Shown here: piece after piece, positions 47,072-55,966 of the stretch | How the letters are laid out: every line of letters begins with the position of its first letter | How positions within the stretch are numbered: position 1 is the stretch's first letter | NCBI GenBank assembly: GCA_027014125.1 | Contig: JALWEI010000038.1 | Location: forward strand, 1 to 64,000 | Origin: Acidilobaceae archaeon | Lineage (GTDB): Archaea; Thermoproteota; Thermoprotei_A; Sulfolobales; Acidilobaceae | Direction: 5' to 3' | Length of the DNA stretch: 64,000 bases | Translations under genes and position numbers: made by a program | Notes under the pieces: generated by a model | Databases searched by the model: none | Told to the model about the DNA's origin: nothing | The model's input: only the letters and a program-made list of their open reading frames with translations

Positions 47072-48556
47072 TCACCTGTAGGGCTCCGCCTCCACACTCT
47101 CTAGCGGGGTGCCGGTATATACTATCCTTGAGGCTAGCAGCCTGCCTGGCGGGTAGGAGAGCAGGGGGCTACCCACCGGGTGATGGCACTCGTGGAAGAC
47201 TCGGGGCCTCTCCAGGTCCTGGTTGACATACACGATCTTGAATCCGGAGCGCGCGGCCTCGTCGGCAACCCTATGCCACGGGTCAGCGTAGATTAGGAGT
47301 GCGTCAACGTGGGGTAGGGCCTTGGCTAGAGCCAGCGCCTCGCCGCAGCTGGAGACCCTGACCACTGGGATCACGGGGACATTGCTCTTCTCCCACAGCA
47401 TCTTGGAGGACTTATCCACGTGGTCAAGGACCACCGGCCTATAGAGGGTCCTGGATACTCTGCCGCCGTAGAGCACCCGCGCCCCCCTGCCGACAGCGTC
47501 CTCGATCATAGCCTCCATGTGGCTCACACGCCTCTTACCATTCATCGGGCCAAGGCTAGTACCAGCCTCCAACGGGTTCCCCGGCCTCAACGTCTCGGCG
47601 TAGCTAATCAGGGCATCCACAAGGTCCCCAGCAATGCTAGCCTCCGCTATAACCGCCTTGGTGGCCAGGCATCCCCGGCCAGCGGCCTGCACCCTCGACT
47701 CTATTATGCTCCTAGCAGCCACGGCGATATTGGCCCCGCTACAAACTATAGCCACGGAGTTATCGGCTGCAAGGCTCACATGGTAAGCCATAGGCGCCCT
47801 TGATATGATCGAGGCTACAGTCGACCTGGAGCCCGCGGAGGCCACAGCGTCTAGGAGGCCAGCCTTGCTAGCCTGATCCAGTACAGAGGGGCCGCTACCG
47901 GCGACCAGCGCCACACTATCACCCAGCCCAGCCTCCTCGGCAGCCGCTACTAGGAGCGCCGCGGGGAGCATCGATGCCAGCGGGGGCTTCACTATAGCGG
48001 GCATCCCGAGCACTATGGAGTGTGTAAGCCCGTGGGCCGCCGTATAGAGGGGGGCTGGGGCAGCCCCGTAGATAAGCATGGGAGCCCTCCTCCAGGGCCA
48101 CCTTATAGCACCGTCCCCCCTCCAGGAGTAGGCTAGGTCACGGGAGTAGAGATCGTAGACCGACGCCGCTGAGTTGAGGATCTCTACGGCATCCTCCACC
48201 TCTGCCTCCGCCTCTTTTAGGGGCTTCCCAGTGACCATGGCTACGATACTGGTTACCTGCTGCGACTTCTCCTCGATCACCTCCCCCACAGACCTCAGGG
48301 CCTCGATCCTATCCTGAATATTCATGTAGGGGACCTTCGACGACTCGGCCAGCCTGGAGGCGGCCTCCTTTACACTAGCCCCCTCATGGCGGGGGATGTA
48401 GTAGAGCCTCTCGCCAGTATAGGGCTCCTTGAAGGCGTGCGCGGGCTCGCCGGGAACCCAGCCTCCAGAGTAGAGGCGTAGTACTATATCGTCCCCACGC
48501 TCCTCCACAGCCCTCGACATCCACCCGTCGAGGATCCTCTTGAGCTTATCCTGCAT
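47072..48556 (-). CDS. Divergent aldehyde dehydrogenase superfamily protein
   Basis: This 494-residue protein aligns with the whole ALDH fold, from EPYTGERLYYIPRHE to the C-terminal KIVYVNQDLERPRVFHECHHPVG. The catalytic cysteine seems kept in AAGRGCLATKAVI (usual GQxC). The oxyanion Asn (usual PWNFP/PFNFP) is replaced in AAPAPLYTAAHGL, and the general-base Glu (usual LELGG) is missing in HVSLAADNSVAIV. Loss of the Glu is seen in CoA-acylating members, but loss of the Asn is unusual, so an altered reaction or a non-enzymatic role is possible. A TTTATATA box (RC) at 48574-48581 puts the transcript start almost at the ATG. It lies beside a PduO-type gene. Confidence 0.8.
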   Translation of the reverse strand: MQDKLKRILDGWMSRAVEERGDDIVLRLYSGGWVPGEPAHAFKEPYTGERLYYIPRHEGASVKEAASRLAESSKVPYMNIQDRIEALRSVGEVIEEKSQQVTSIVAMVTGKPLKEAEAEVEDAVEILNSAASVYDLYSRDLAYSWRGDGAIRWPWRRAPMLIYGAAPAPLYTAAHGLTHSIVLGMPAIVKPPLASMLPAALLVAAAEEAGLGDSVALVAGSGPSVLDQASKAGLLDAVASAGSRSTVASIISRAPMAYHVSLAADNSVAIVCSGANIAVAARSIIESRVQAAGRGCLATKAVIAEASIAGDLVDALISYAETLRPGNPLEAGTSLGPMNGKRRVSHMEAMIEDAVGRGARVLYGGRVSRTLYRPVVLDHVDKSSKMLWEKSNVPVIPVVRVSSCGEALALAKALPHVDALLIYADPWHRVADEAARSGFKIVYVNQDLERPRVFHECHHPVGSPLLSYPPGRLLASRIVYTGTPLESVEAEPYR

Positions 48557-48573
48557 GAACCCTGCTACCCCTG

Positions 48574-48581
48574 TTTATATA
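48574..48581 (-). promoter_or_regulatory. Promoter of the aldehyde-dehydrogenase-like gene, inside the 3' end of the PduO-type gene
   Basis: On the minus strand this reads TATATAAA. It overlaps the stop codon of the upstream gene (48575-48577) and predicts a start about 20-25 nt downstream, at or just beside ATG 48556, so a leaderless transcript is possible. Confidence 0.5.
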
Positions 48582-49132
48582 CTAACATATTCGAGGCCGA
48601 CGGTTTTAACCGTTACATGGGCCGCCATAGCGAAGAGAGCGTCACTCATCCTATTCACGACCCTGAGTATAGCCTCCCTATCAGGAACCTCCTGGCCCTC
48701 CGGCGTTGAGAAAGCCCTTATGATAGCCCTCTCAGCCCTCCTAACCACGCTCCTCGCAACGTGCAGCGATGCCGAGGTCCTAGTCCCCGAGGGCAGTATG
48801 AAGAGCCTGAGGTCTACCCCCTCCATGTAGGAGTCCGCCATCTCCTCAAGCCTAGCCACGTCATCCTCCCCCACGAGCCCACTCTTCCCGGAGAAGGTGA
48901 ACCCAACCCTGAATAGGAGCCGCTGTAGGTACTCCAGGTCACTCACAAGCCTCTCAGCCAGGCCCTTCTCCAGCTCCTCCCTAGCAGTGGCCCTAGCTAG
49001 GCCTATGAAGCTGTTGGCCTCATCTATCGTACCAAGGGCCTCTATGAGGGGGTGATCCTTCCTTATCCTACGGCGGAGTAGCATGCACGTGGTCTCCCCG
49101 GAGTCCCCGGCACGTGTGTATAGCCTCACCAT
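48575..49132 (-). CDS. ATP:cob(I)alamin adenosyltransferase, PduO type
   Basis: This 185-residue trimeric enzyme makes adenosylcobalamin from cob(I)alamin. It has the N-terminal ATP-binding TRAGDSGETT, the IEALGTIDEANSFIGLARA helix, and the RTSASLHVARSVVRRAERA and NRMSDALFAMAAHV motifs (family: RTxCRRAER, NRLSDxLF). The missing Cys in the first (ASLHVARS) is normal for some members. ATG 49132 follows GGGTGGTTTAG. It fits the cobalamin-salvage genes at 35812-41137, though it has its own promoter-like TGTATTATC (RC) near 49175. Confidence 0.92.
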   Translation of the reverse strand: MVRLYTRAGDSGETTCMLLRRRIRKDHPLIEALGTIDEANSFIGLARATAREELEKGLAERLVSDLEYLQRLLFRVGFTFSGKSGLVGEDDVARLEEMADSYMEGVDLRLFILPSGTRTSASLHVARSVVRRAERAIIRAFSTPEGQEVPDREAILRVVNRMSDALFAMAAHVTVKTVGLEYVSI

Positions 49133-49186
49133 CTAAACCACCCTTGACGCTATAGCCCGCTCTGGAGGTAGGATAATACACCCTCC

Positions 49187-49195
49187 TATATATTA
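49187..49195 (+). promoter_or_regulatory. Promoter of the S9 peptidase gene (TATATATTA)
   Basis: TATATATTA is about 40 nt before ATG 49229, with a predicted transcript start near 49216. Confidence 0.6.
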
Positions 49196-49228
49196 CTGCA
49201 CCCAACGCTCTAAACGCGGGTGCACAGT

Positions 49229-51139
49229 ATGAGGAGCATGACAATAGACGACGTTGTAAGGATAGCCAGGATATATGGGGTGAGGGTATCACCCAAGGGG
49301 GAGGTAGGATACATAGTAGCAAGGCCCGACCTAGAGGCTAACAAGTATAGAAGCTACCTAACCATATGGAGGCCCAGCGGCGACGAGTACTACCTTGAGG
49401 CAGAATCCATATCATCGATAGCATGGAGCCCAACGGGGTCAAGCCTGGCCTTCCTAGGCAGGAAGACCAGGGAGGACAGGAAGGAGGGGGTGGGCCTGTA
49501 CATATGGACAGGCAAGGGAGAACCGAGACTACTTACCTGGTTCAAGCATGGGGCCTCCCAGCTTTCGTGGCCCCTAGAGGACAGGATCCTAGTACTCGCC
49601 TACACAGAGGTAGAGGGGGACTATGATAAGGATGGGGACTACGTCGCCACGAGCAGCATACCACTATGGAGGGACGGAGAGGGGCTAGTAGCGGGTCTCA
49701 AGAGGGTGATACTCTCCATAGACCCAGGCTCGGGCTACACCGCGGAGGTGGCCGCTGAGAATACAGACATACTCGGCTACGAGTACCACAAGGGCTCCCT
49801 CTACTACTACCACGCCCCCGACCCCAGGGACCCGCTCAGCCACAGGCTAGTAAAGATAGAGGCTGGCAGGAAGGAGGAGGTGCTCGAGGGCTATACTATA
49901 GGACAGCTAAGCTCCAGCGACGATAAGCTATACATGCTAGCACACACGAGGCCAATCGGGATATCAAGCCATTACAGGCTCTACACGCTGGAGGAGGGGG
50001 AAGCCTCGTGCACCTCCTGCGGCTTCAAGTGGAACATAGCATCCATAGCAGGGTTCCGCGACGGGGAGCCGGTCATAGTGTACCTACAAAGGGGAGCAAG
50101 CATACTGGCCCAGATGAGCGGAGCCGATGCTAGGCCTATAACAGGCGAGAGGGAATATGTGCATGCAGCCCACGTATACAAGGGGATAGCAGCGTACATC
50201 CTATCCACGACAACATCCCCACCTGAAGTATACGCAGACATGGCGGGCTCCCGGGCTAGGATAAGCAGAGTAAACCAGTGGCTAGCGAGGGAGGTTGCCC
50301 TCGTCGAGCCCATCCACTTCACAGTAGAGGCGGAGGGAGACACGGTAGACGCCTGGGTGATGCTCCCGCCCAGCGGGGAGCCACCGTACCCGGCCATACT
50401 ATACATCCACGGCGGCCCGAAGGGAATGTATGGCTACAGGTTCCACCCGGAGATGCAGCTAGCCGCCTCCAGGGGCTACGCGGTGGTATACTCCAACCCC
50501 CGGGGTAGTGACGGCTATAGCGAGGAATTCGCCGATGTGAGGGGTAGATACGGAGAGGAGGATTACAGGCAGCTCATGAAGGTCCTCGATGTTGCACTGG
50601 AGAGGTTCAGCCTCGACCCGGAGAGGCTGGGGGTTACTGGTATAAGCTACGGGGGCTACATGACCAACTGGATAGTAACCAGGACATCCAGGTTCAAGGC
50701 GGCTGTCAGCGAGAACGGGATAGCAGACTGGATCTCCGACTACTGGGCTAGCGACATAGGATACTGGTTCGACCCAGACCAGATAGGAGGCACACCACAG
50801 ACAAGCCTAGAGACATACATATCCAGGAGCCCAGCATTCCACGTAGACAACGTTGAGACGCCACTCCTACTAATACACTCAATGGAGGACTACAGGTGCT
50901 TTATAGACCAGGCACTAGCAATGCACGTCTCCCTCAGGGTTAGAGGGAAGAAGTCGAGGCTCATAGTCTTCAAGAAGGGTGGGCATGGACACAGTATACT
51001 AGGGGAGCCGAGGCATAGGAGGAAGAGGCTGGAGGCCATATGGAGCTGGTTCGACGAGCACCTACGAGGAGCCATTAACGGGGGGAGGCAGGGTGGTGGT
51101 GACCCTTCCACCAGCCCCAAGCCTGCCGGTAAACCTTGA
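49229..51139 (+). CDS. Prolyl-oligopeptidase-family (S9C) acylaminoacyl-peptidase
   Basis: This 636-residue serine peptidase has an N-terminal beta-propeller (to about 340) and a C-terminal alpha/beta-hydrolase domain. The propeller has repeats such as SSIAWSPTGSSLAFLGRK. The hydrolase domain starts with YPAILYIHGGPKGMYGYRFH; the catalytic Ser is in TGISYGGYMTNW (about 473), Asp in IHSMEDYRCFIDQA (about 554) and His in KKGGHGHSILG (about 586). It releases acylated or unmodified residues from peptides. ATG 49229 is preferred to GTG 49220 (GGGTGC 7 nt upstream). Its last 26 codons overlap the convergent transporter gene by 78 nt. Confidence 0.92.
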   Translation: MRSMTIDDVVRIARIYGVRVSPKGEVGYIVARPDLEANKYRSYLTIWRPSGDEYYLEAESISSIAWSPTGSSLAFLGRKTREDRKEGVGLYIWTGKGEPRLLTWFKHGASQLSWPLEDRILVLAYTEVEGDYDKDGDYVATSSIPLWRDGEGLVAGLKRVILSIDPGSGYTAEVAAENTDILGYEYHKGSLYYYHAPDPRDPLSHRLVKIEAGRKEEVLEGYTIGQLSSSDDKLYMLAHTRPIGISSHYRLYTLEEGEASCTSCGFKWNIASIAGFRDGEPVIVYLQRGASILAQMSGADARPITGEREYVHAAHVYKGIAAYILSTTTSPPEVYADMAGSRARISRVNQWLAREVALVEPIHFTVEAEGDTVDAWVMLPPSGEPPYPAILYIHGGPKGMYGYRFHPEMQLAASRGYAVVYSNPRGSDGYSEEFADVRGRYGEEDYRQLMKVLDVALERFSLDPERLGVTGISYGGYMTNWIVTRTSRFKAAVSENGIADWISDYWASDIGYWFDPDQIGGTPQTSLETYISRSPAFHVDNVETPLLLIHSMEDYRCFIDQALAMHVSLRVRGKKSRLIVFKKGGHGHSILGEPRHRRKRLEAIWSWFDEHLRGAINGGRQGGGDPSTSPKPAGKP

Positions 51140-51769
51140 GACCAGGCTCACCCCCGCGTAGACTAGTGGAGTATCGAGGGCAGCTATGAGGACCTTGGCA
51201 AGCCACATGCTCACTATCATATTAACGGTCGCCCCTATCGCGTCTAGGCTGCCGAAGGCTAGGGTTATGAAGATCGCAGAGTCAATGAGCTGGCTTACTA
51301 TCGTGGATGCATTATTCCTTATCCACAGGTGCCTGCCCCCCGTGAGCTCCTTCAGCTTTAGGAAGGCCCACACGTCGTGGTGCTGGCTGACTAGGTAGGC
51401 TATGATGCTGGCCGCCACGATCCTGAACTGTGGGGTGAATACCTGGTCGTATAGGCTCGGCGGAGGCGCGTTGGGTATAGCCGCTGGGGGTAGGAGCTTG
51501 TCGACTCCGATTAGCAGGAGCATCACCAGCTCAGCTGCCAGGCCGCCCCATACTATGAAGAGCGCGCCCTTCCTACCATAGATCTCGTCCACCACGTCGG
51601 TTATCGTGAATGTTATGGCATACGCTATAGTGCCAGCCGGTACAACGAACCATAGGATCTGGATAAACTTGATCCCAGCCGATATGTTAGCGTAGACGAG
51701 CGCAGCGCCGAACATGCCCGAGAGTATGAGGAGCACCATCAGGTCCCTATCGCTGAGCCTATCCACCAC
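51062..51769 (-). CDS. YhhQ/VUT-type transporter (queuosine/archaeosine precursor or vitamin uptake)
   Basis: This 235-residue membrane protein has about six hydrophobic segments. It matches the YhhQ/DUF165 family by TIAYAITFTITDVVDEIYGRKGA, QFRIVAASIIAYLVSQHHDVW, HLWIRNNASTIVSQLIDSAIFI and the following TVNMIVSMWLAKVLIAALDTP. In bacteria members import queuosine precursors; archaea use a related base for archaeosine. GTG 51769 or GTG 51766 is the start. The hydrophilic tail after SRFTG (RLGAGGRVTTTLPPPVNG) falls in the overlap with the S9 peptidase gene and may be incidental. Confidence 0.85.
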   Translation of the reverse strand: MVDRLSDRDLMVLLILSGMFGAALVYANISAGIKFIQILWFVVPAGTIAYAITFTITDVVDEIYGRKGALFIVWGGLAAELVMLLLIGVDKLLPPAAIPNAPPPSLYDQVFTPQFRIVAASIIAYLVSQHHDVWAFLKLKELTGGRHLWIRNNASTIVSQLIDSAIFITLAFGSLDAIGATVNMIVSMWLAKVLIAALDTPLVYAGVSLVSRFTGRLGAGGRVTTTLPPPVNGSS

Positions 51770-51851
51770 GACCCCCCGCTAGGGGGTTCAACTGTAGGAG
51801 GGATAAATCTTGCATCATGTAGGCTTGTGAGAAAGTTGTGGGCCCGGGGGG

Positions 51852-52139
51852 CTAGAGCTCGAAGCCCCTGGGCTTCCTCTGCTCCTCCGGCCTTATCTTG
51901 ACTATACCATAGTGGATCGCGCACGATACACAATAGCACTTGGTGACCGGGTACCTCATTATTATTGCGCCCTTCTTCTCCAGCTCCTCGGCTAGGCCGG
52001 GATCCACGGGGCTGTACATCCTGGTGACGCATATGGCCTTATCCGCTGGAACTAGCCTTCCACAGTTGTCACACTGTATAGTGCCTGTCTTGCCCTTGGC
52101 GCCCTTGCGCCTGCCCCTGCTCTCCCTCTTCTTGGGCAT
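51852..52139 (-). CDS. rps26e: Small-subunit ribosomal protein S26e
   Basis: This 95-residue zinc-binding ribosomal protein is found in eukaryotes and Crenarchaeota. It starts MPKKRESRGRRKGAKGK and has two Cys pairs, IQCDNCGRLVPADKAICVTR and VTKCYCVSCAIHYGIVKIR. It lies 68 nt downstream of proS on the same strand and may be co-transcribed. An 82-nt gap separates it from the YhhQ-type gene. Confidence 0.93.
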   Translation of the reverse strand: MPKKRESRGRRKGAKGKTGTIQCDNCGRLVPADKAICVTRMYSPVDPGLAEELEKKGAIIMRYPVTKCYCVSCAIHYGIVKIRPEEQRKPRGFEL

Positions 52140-52207
52140 CCCTACCTTCCTCCCCAGCCAGTGGAGGGCGTTGGTGGACTATAATAATATTACATGGCGG
52201 CCGGGGG

Positions 52208-53653
52208 CTAATAGGTCTTGGCATACCTGATCCAGGTCACGGCATCCCTGCCGCATATGGGGCACCTGGAGCCGGTGGCGTCCTCCCTGGGCCACGGTGT
52301 GCCTAGGCTCTTGGCCTCGAGCTCGTCCTCCATCCTGGCGGCGCACTCATCATTCCCGCACCAGGGCACCTCCGCTACCCCCCTCCTCTGCGAGACCCAC
52401 TCCTTGGCCTCTCCCAGGTTCTCGGTCCTCTTGACCCTGCTCCTCATATAGCTCCAGGCCCTCTCCTTCAGGTTCTCGTAGATCTCCTCGAACACCCTCT
52501 TGATCGTTGAGGCTAGCTCCCCAACGGGGACTACGCTCTTCTCAAGGGTGTCCCTCCTGACCAGGGTAACCGTGTCCTCCCTGGCCTCTCTGGGCCCGAT
52601 CTCCAGCCTAACGGGGACCCCGCGGGCCTCCCAGTAGTAGAACTTGGCCCCGGGCCTCACCTCCTCCCTATCGTCCACCCTCACCCTGAGCCCGGCCCCC
52701 TCTAGGACCTCTACGACCCTGGCCACGTGCCTCGTCACTGCACTCCTATCCTCCTCGCCCCCGGCTGGTATGGGCACTATGACCACCTGGATGGGGGCTA
52801 TGCTGGGGATCATCACGGTGCCCCTATCATCTCCATGCACGCTTATGAGAGTCGCTACTATCCTATCGCTTATACCGTAGCTGGTCTGCCAGGGGTAGTC
52901 GTGGCTCTCATCGGATAGCTGTATCTTGAAGTCGAATACCTTAGTGAAGTTCTGGCCCAGATTGTGTACAGTACCTATCTGGAGCACCCTACCGTCGGGC
53001 ATTATCGTGTCGAACGCTATAGTGTACAGTGCCCCGGGGAACTTGTCCCACTCCGGCCTCTTCGATATAAGGTAGGGGATGCCCAGGCTATCGTAGATCT
53101 CCTTGTAAGCCTCAATAGCCTCCAGGACCTGCCTCTCGCTGTCCTCAAACGAGTCGTGGACGGTATGGGCCTCCTTGAACGTCGTCACCTCCCTCAGCCT
53201 TATCATGGGCCTAGTAGCCTTGGTCTCGTACCTGAATATGCTGACGATCTGGTAATACTTCTTGGGGAGCTGCCTATAGCTCTTGATCCAGTAGTTCTCC
53301 ATAAAGGTTATACTCGTCTCGCTAGTAGGCCTGAGGGCTAGCTTTATATCCAGGGGCTCCAGGCCGCCGTGGGTGACCCAGTACACCTCGTCCTCGAAGC
53401 CCTTGATATGCTCCTTCTCAACCCTGAGCAGGGTCTCGGGTATGAGGAGGGGGAACAGGACCTCCTCGTGGCCCCTCCTATCAAGGGCGTCCCGGATAAG
53501 CTCCACCACGCGCCTCCTAATCTGGAACCCGTAGGGCATCCAAACGCCCATACCCTTGACAGGGTAGCGTCCATAATCGTAGATCTCAGCCTCCTCCAGC
53601 ACCCAGTCGAACCATCGGGGGTAGTTGGACTCCCACCGCTCCCTTGACACCAT
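52208..53653 (-). CDS. proS: Prolyl-tRNA synthetase
   Basis: This 481-residue class II synthetase is of the archaeal/eukaryotic type (ProS-3), with a C-terminal zinc-binding extension. Motif 1 ([20 protein letters not shown]) is followed by motif 2 with [16 protein letters not shown] and [25 protein letters not shown] (these two in separate blocks). Motif 3 is near [21 protein letters not shown]. The C-terminal Cys are in [13 protein letters not shown] and [15 protein letters not shown] 53653 is preferred because GGGTG lies 7 nt upstream; GTG 53660-53662 is an alternative. Its promoter ATATTTATT (RC of 53692-53700) is close. Confidence 0.95.
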   Translation of the reverse strand: MVSRERWESNYPRWFDWVLEEAEIYDYGRYPVKGMGVWMPYGFQIRRRVVELIRDALDRRGHEEVLFPLLIPETLLRVEKEHIKGFEDEVYWVTHGGLEPLDIKLALRPTSETSITFMENYWIKSYRQLPKKYYQIVSIFRYETKATRPMIRLREVTTFKEAHTVHDSFEDSERQVLEAIEAYKEIYDSLGIPYLISKRPEWDKFPGALYTIAFDTIMPDGRVLQIGTVHNLGQNFTKVFDFKIQLSDESHDYPWQTSYGISDRIVATLISVHGDDRGTVMIPSIAPIQVVIVPIPAGGEEDRSAVTRHVARVVEVLEGAGLRVRVDDREEVRPGAKFYYWEARGVPVRLEIGPREAREDTVTLVRRDTLEKSVVPVGELASTIKRVFEEIYENLKERAWSYMRSRVKRTENLGEAKEWVSQRRGVAEVPWCGNDECAARMEDELEAKSLGTPWPREDATGSRCPICGRDAVTWIRYAKTY

Positions 53654-53691
53654 GAGGGGCACCCGATTATGGAGGATCCGGGCGTACGTGC

Positions 53692-53700
53692 AATAAATAT
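53692..53700 (-). promoter_or_regulatory. Promoter of proS (ATATTTATT on the minus strand)
   Basis: It lies about 40-47 nt before the start at 53653, predicting a transcript start near 53670. Confidence 0.55.
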
Positions 53701-53733
53701 GCCTGGGGGGCTTGGACTGGGGCGGCGGCCCTG

Positions 53734-54096
53734 TTATATGACGAAGAGTATTATCAGGGCCACCAGTAGGCCGTAGATGGCGATACCCTCTCCCAGGACG
53801 ACGAACAGTAGGCTGGCTCCCATAAGCTCCCTCTTCTCGGCCACCGCGCTTATAGCGGCGGAGCCGGCCACTCCTACAGCGTAGCCGCCCCCTATGCCAG
53901 CCAGGCCTACAGCTATGCTGGCCCCAATAGCCTTAAGCCCGACTCCCGAGGCTGCGGCGCCCTGCTGCGCCTCCTCCTGGGCCGCTGCTATTACCACCCC
54001 GGTGCCTATGGCCATCATCATGGCTAGGAGTGCGGTCATGAGTAGGAGGGCCCTGCCCTTCCTATCCGATAGTAGAGCCTTTAGCGCCCTTATCAC
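53734..54096 (-). CDS. atpK: V/A-type ATP synthase subunit K (membrane rotor ring)
   Basis: This 120-residue protein has an N-terminal hydrophobic segment ([24 protein letters not shown], which may be a signal) and the two-helix hairpin of the c/K-type ring subunit ([21 protein letters not shown] ... [20 protein letters not shown]). The ion-binding carboxylate is the Glu in LGEGIAIYG. Length fits the crenarchaeal single-hairpin form. It is alone here; other ATPase subunits are not in the window. Start is GTG 54096. Confidence 0.92.
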   Translation of the reverse strand: MIRALKALLSDRKGRALLLMTALLAMMMAIGTGVVIAAAQEEAQQGAAASGVGLKAIGASIAVGLAGIGGGYAVGVAGSAAISAVAEKRELMGASLLFVVLGEGIAIYGLLVALIILFVI

Positions 54097-54136
54097 TGGT
54101 CAATCACCTGGTTCTGGTGGCGTAGGGCTATCCGGG

Positions 54137-54143
54137 TTATATA
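54137..54143. promoter_or_regulatory. Promoter box between atpK and dcd (TTATATA)
   Basis: TTATATA suits atpK (predicted start near 54114). Read rightwards it could also give dcd a long leader of about 125 nt that contains two hairpins. Confidence 0.5.
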
Positions 54144-54177
54144 GGTATCCTCCGGTGGCTGGGCCGCACACCGCCTC

Positions 54178-54234
54178 TTACCACTAGCCGGTGGTAACAG
54201 GGGCATACGGGGTTCATACTAGGCCTCAAACCCC
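54178..54234. repeat. Two tandem hairpins upstream of dcd
   Basis: TTACCAC (54178-54184) pairs perfectly with GTGGTAA (54191-54197), with a 6-nt loop. GGGGTT (54209-54214) pairs with AACCCC (54229-54234), with a 14-nt loop. They lie in the 194-nt divergent gap. The second looks a little like a tRNA T-arm, but no tRNA surrounds it. They may fold in the dcd leader or be incidental. Confidence 0.4.
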
Positions 54235-54290
54235 AACCACCGTCGAGGGCATAGAACCTATACAGGAGGCTGGCTCAAGGGTGGAGCCTA

Positions 54291-54839
54291 TTGATCCTGG
54301 GTGACTGGGACATACAGAGACTGATACGCTCCGGCGACCTCAAGGTGGAGCCCCTAGACCCGGAGATAGTGAGGGAGAACGGCCTTGACCTCAGGCTCGG
54401 CAGGGGCTACTGTAGGTTCAAGGCCACCGGGAAGGTGTTCGACCCCAAGAGCCCCGGCGACCCAAGCGACTATTACGAGTGTGGCGAGGGGGATGAGATA
54501 ATAGTCCCACCAAGGGAGCACATGCTACTCCACACGATCGAGTACATACGCCTACCCCCAGACATAGCCGGCCTGGTGAACCTCCGCAGCACCTGGGCGA
54601 GGACCGGGATCTACATCCCCGCCACAGTCGTGGACGCCGGGTTCGAGGGTCAGCTGACAATAGAGGTCATAGGCTCTGCATTCCCCGTCAAGCTCTACCC
54701 TGGCGACCGCTTCCTGCACCTCGTACTAGTCAAGCTCCAGACCCCGGCCAGGAGGCCATACACTGGTAAGTATAAGGGCCAGAGAGGGGTAAGGCTGCCC
54801 AAGTTCTTCCCCGCAATCAACAGCCAAGCCCAGGCTTAG
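54291..54839 (+). CDS. dcd: dCTP deaminase
   Basis: This 182-residue trimer deaminates dCTP to dUTP for thymidylate synthesis. It has the VRENGLDLRLGRGY N-terminal segment (usual SVDLRLG), LVNLRSTWARTGI with the phosphate-binding RST, and VDAGFEGQLTIEV with the catalytic Glu in LTIE. TTG 54291 with GGGTGG about 6 nt upstream is the start. Whether it also hydrolyses dUTP, as the bifunctional Methanocaldococcus enzyme does, cannot be told by eye. Confidence 0.92.
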   Translation: MILGDWDIQRLIRSGDLKVEPLDPEIVRENGLDLRLGRGYCRFKATGKVFDPKSPGDPSDYYECGEGDEIIVPPREHMLLHTIEYIRLPPDIAGLVNLRSTWARTGIYIPATVVDAGFEGQLTIEVIGSAFPVKLYPGDRFLHLVLVKLQTPARRPYTGKYKGQRGVRLPKFFPAINSQAQA

Positions 54840-54916
54840 AACGGTGAATCCCAGGAGGGCGGTAATGGCCAACCGATAAATCGCCTCAGATATGCACGAC
54901 TACCAGGAGGAGGGGC

Positions 54917-55966
54917 ATGCACGTAGTAATAGCAGGGGGAGGAGTCGCAGGCTCCTCCCTAGCCCTACACCTTGCATCCGGAGGAGCAAAGGTTGAGCTA
55001 TACGACAGGATGAAGAGTTACGGTAAAGCCTGCGGTGACGCCCTCACGATACGCCCAGGCATAGAGAGGCTAGTAGAGGAGACGGGCAGCTACCGGGGCG
55101 AGGTGAGCAGGTACACGGTAAAGGTGGAGGGCAGGGAGGTAGCACACGTAGACCTGGGTAGGAGGAACTGGGTGATCATAGACAAGAGGAGGCTAGTCGA
55201 CGGGCTACGTAGCATGGCAGAGGCTGAGGGGGCCAAAATCCACTACAGGCCCTGGAGGGGCGAGAAGGGCGAGGTAACAGTAGACGCCCGGGGCCCCTAC
55301 GCCTGGCACCTAAAGGGCAGTGTAATGGTCTACAGGATCATAGCAAGGACTAGGTGGGATAGGGACCACGCACTACTAGACTTCAGGGTTGCAAGCAAGG
55401 GCTTCTACTGGATCTTCCCAGCGGACCCCGAGGGGAGGACGGTAAATATAGGAGGCGGGTTCGAGGAGCATCCCAAGCTAGGCGAGGTCAAGGCCAGCGT
55501 CTTTAGGTACGCCCGCCAGATTCTAGATAGCTTCGAGGTACTAGACGAGAGAGGGGCCCCCGTCACAGTGAAGGGCCCCATACTACTCCACGACGGGGAG
55601 GCCTACAGGGTGGGAGAGGCAGCCGGCCTCGTTATCTCAACAGCAGGCGAGGGGAACAGGCCTGCCCTAATGTCTGCGGAGGCCCTGGCAGGGGCTATAC
55701 TATCTAGGTGGCCTAACGGGGTTCTGGGCGAGTACAAGAGGAGGATCTCAGGGCTGATCGCGGAGGTAAAAGCCTCGAGAATGCTGCTCTCCTTCGTAGA
55801 GTCCAGGCCCAGGGAGGGGGCGAGGGTTATGGCAAGCCTGCCCCCGGATTTCTGGAGGGACTACTTCCAGTCTAGAGTCACCATATCCAGGCTTGCCTTG
55901 CTCGGGCTTAAGAGCCCCCGGCTCCTGGGCGTGCTGCCTAGAGTTCTCTTAGCTTCTCGATCCTAG
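54917..55966 (+). CDS. Geranylgeranyl-reductase-family flavoprotein
   Basis: This 349-residue FAD enzyme has the dinucleotide-binding MHVVIAGGGVAGSSLALHLA, followed by GKACGDALTIRPGIERLV (usual CGDG). A middle region reads RTVNIGGGFEEHPKLGE, and the second FAD motif is YRVGEAAGLVISTAGEGNRPALMS, in two blocks. These belong to the family that saturates the isoprenoid chains of archaeal lipids, or to related flavoprotein dehydrogenases. The ATG follows GGAGGAGGGGC. Its 3' end overlaps the convergent gene by 29 nt. Confidence 0.86.
   Translation: MHVVIAGGGVAGSSLALHLASGGAKVELYDRMKSYGKACGDALTIRPGIERLVEETGSYRGEVSRYTVKVEGREVAHVDLGRRNWVIIDKRRLVDGLRSMAEAEGAKIHYRPWRGEKGEVTVDARGPYAWHLKGSVMVYRIIARTRWDRDHALLDFRVASKGFYWIFPADPEGRTVNIGGGFEEHPKLGEVKASVFRYARQILDSFEVLDERGAPVTVKGPILLHDGEAYRVGEAAGLVISTAGEGNRPALMSAEALAGAILSRWPNGVLGEYKRRISGLIAEVKASRMLLSFVESRPREGARVMASLPPDFWRDYFQSRVTISRLALLGLKSPRLLGVLPRVLLASRS

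Noticed and set aside
54205-54240. A tRNA T-arm-like stem-loop
   Set aside because: The loop is too long (14 nt) and there is no acceptor stem, anticodon arm or 3' end around it.
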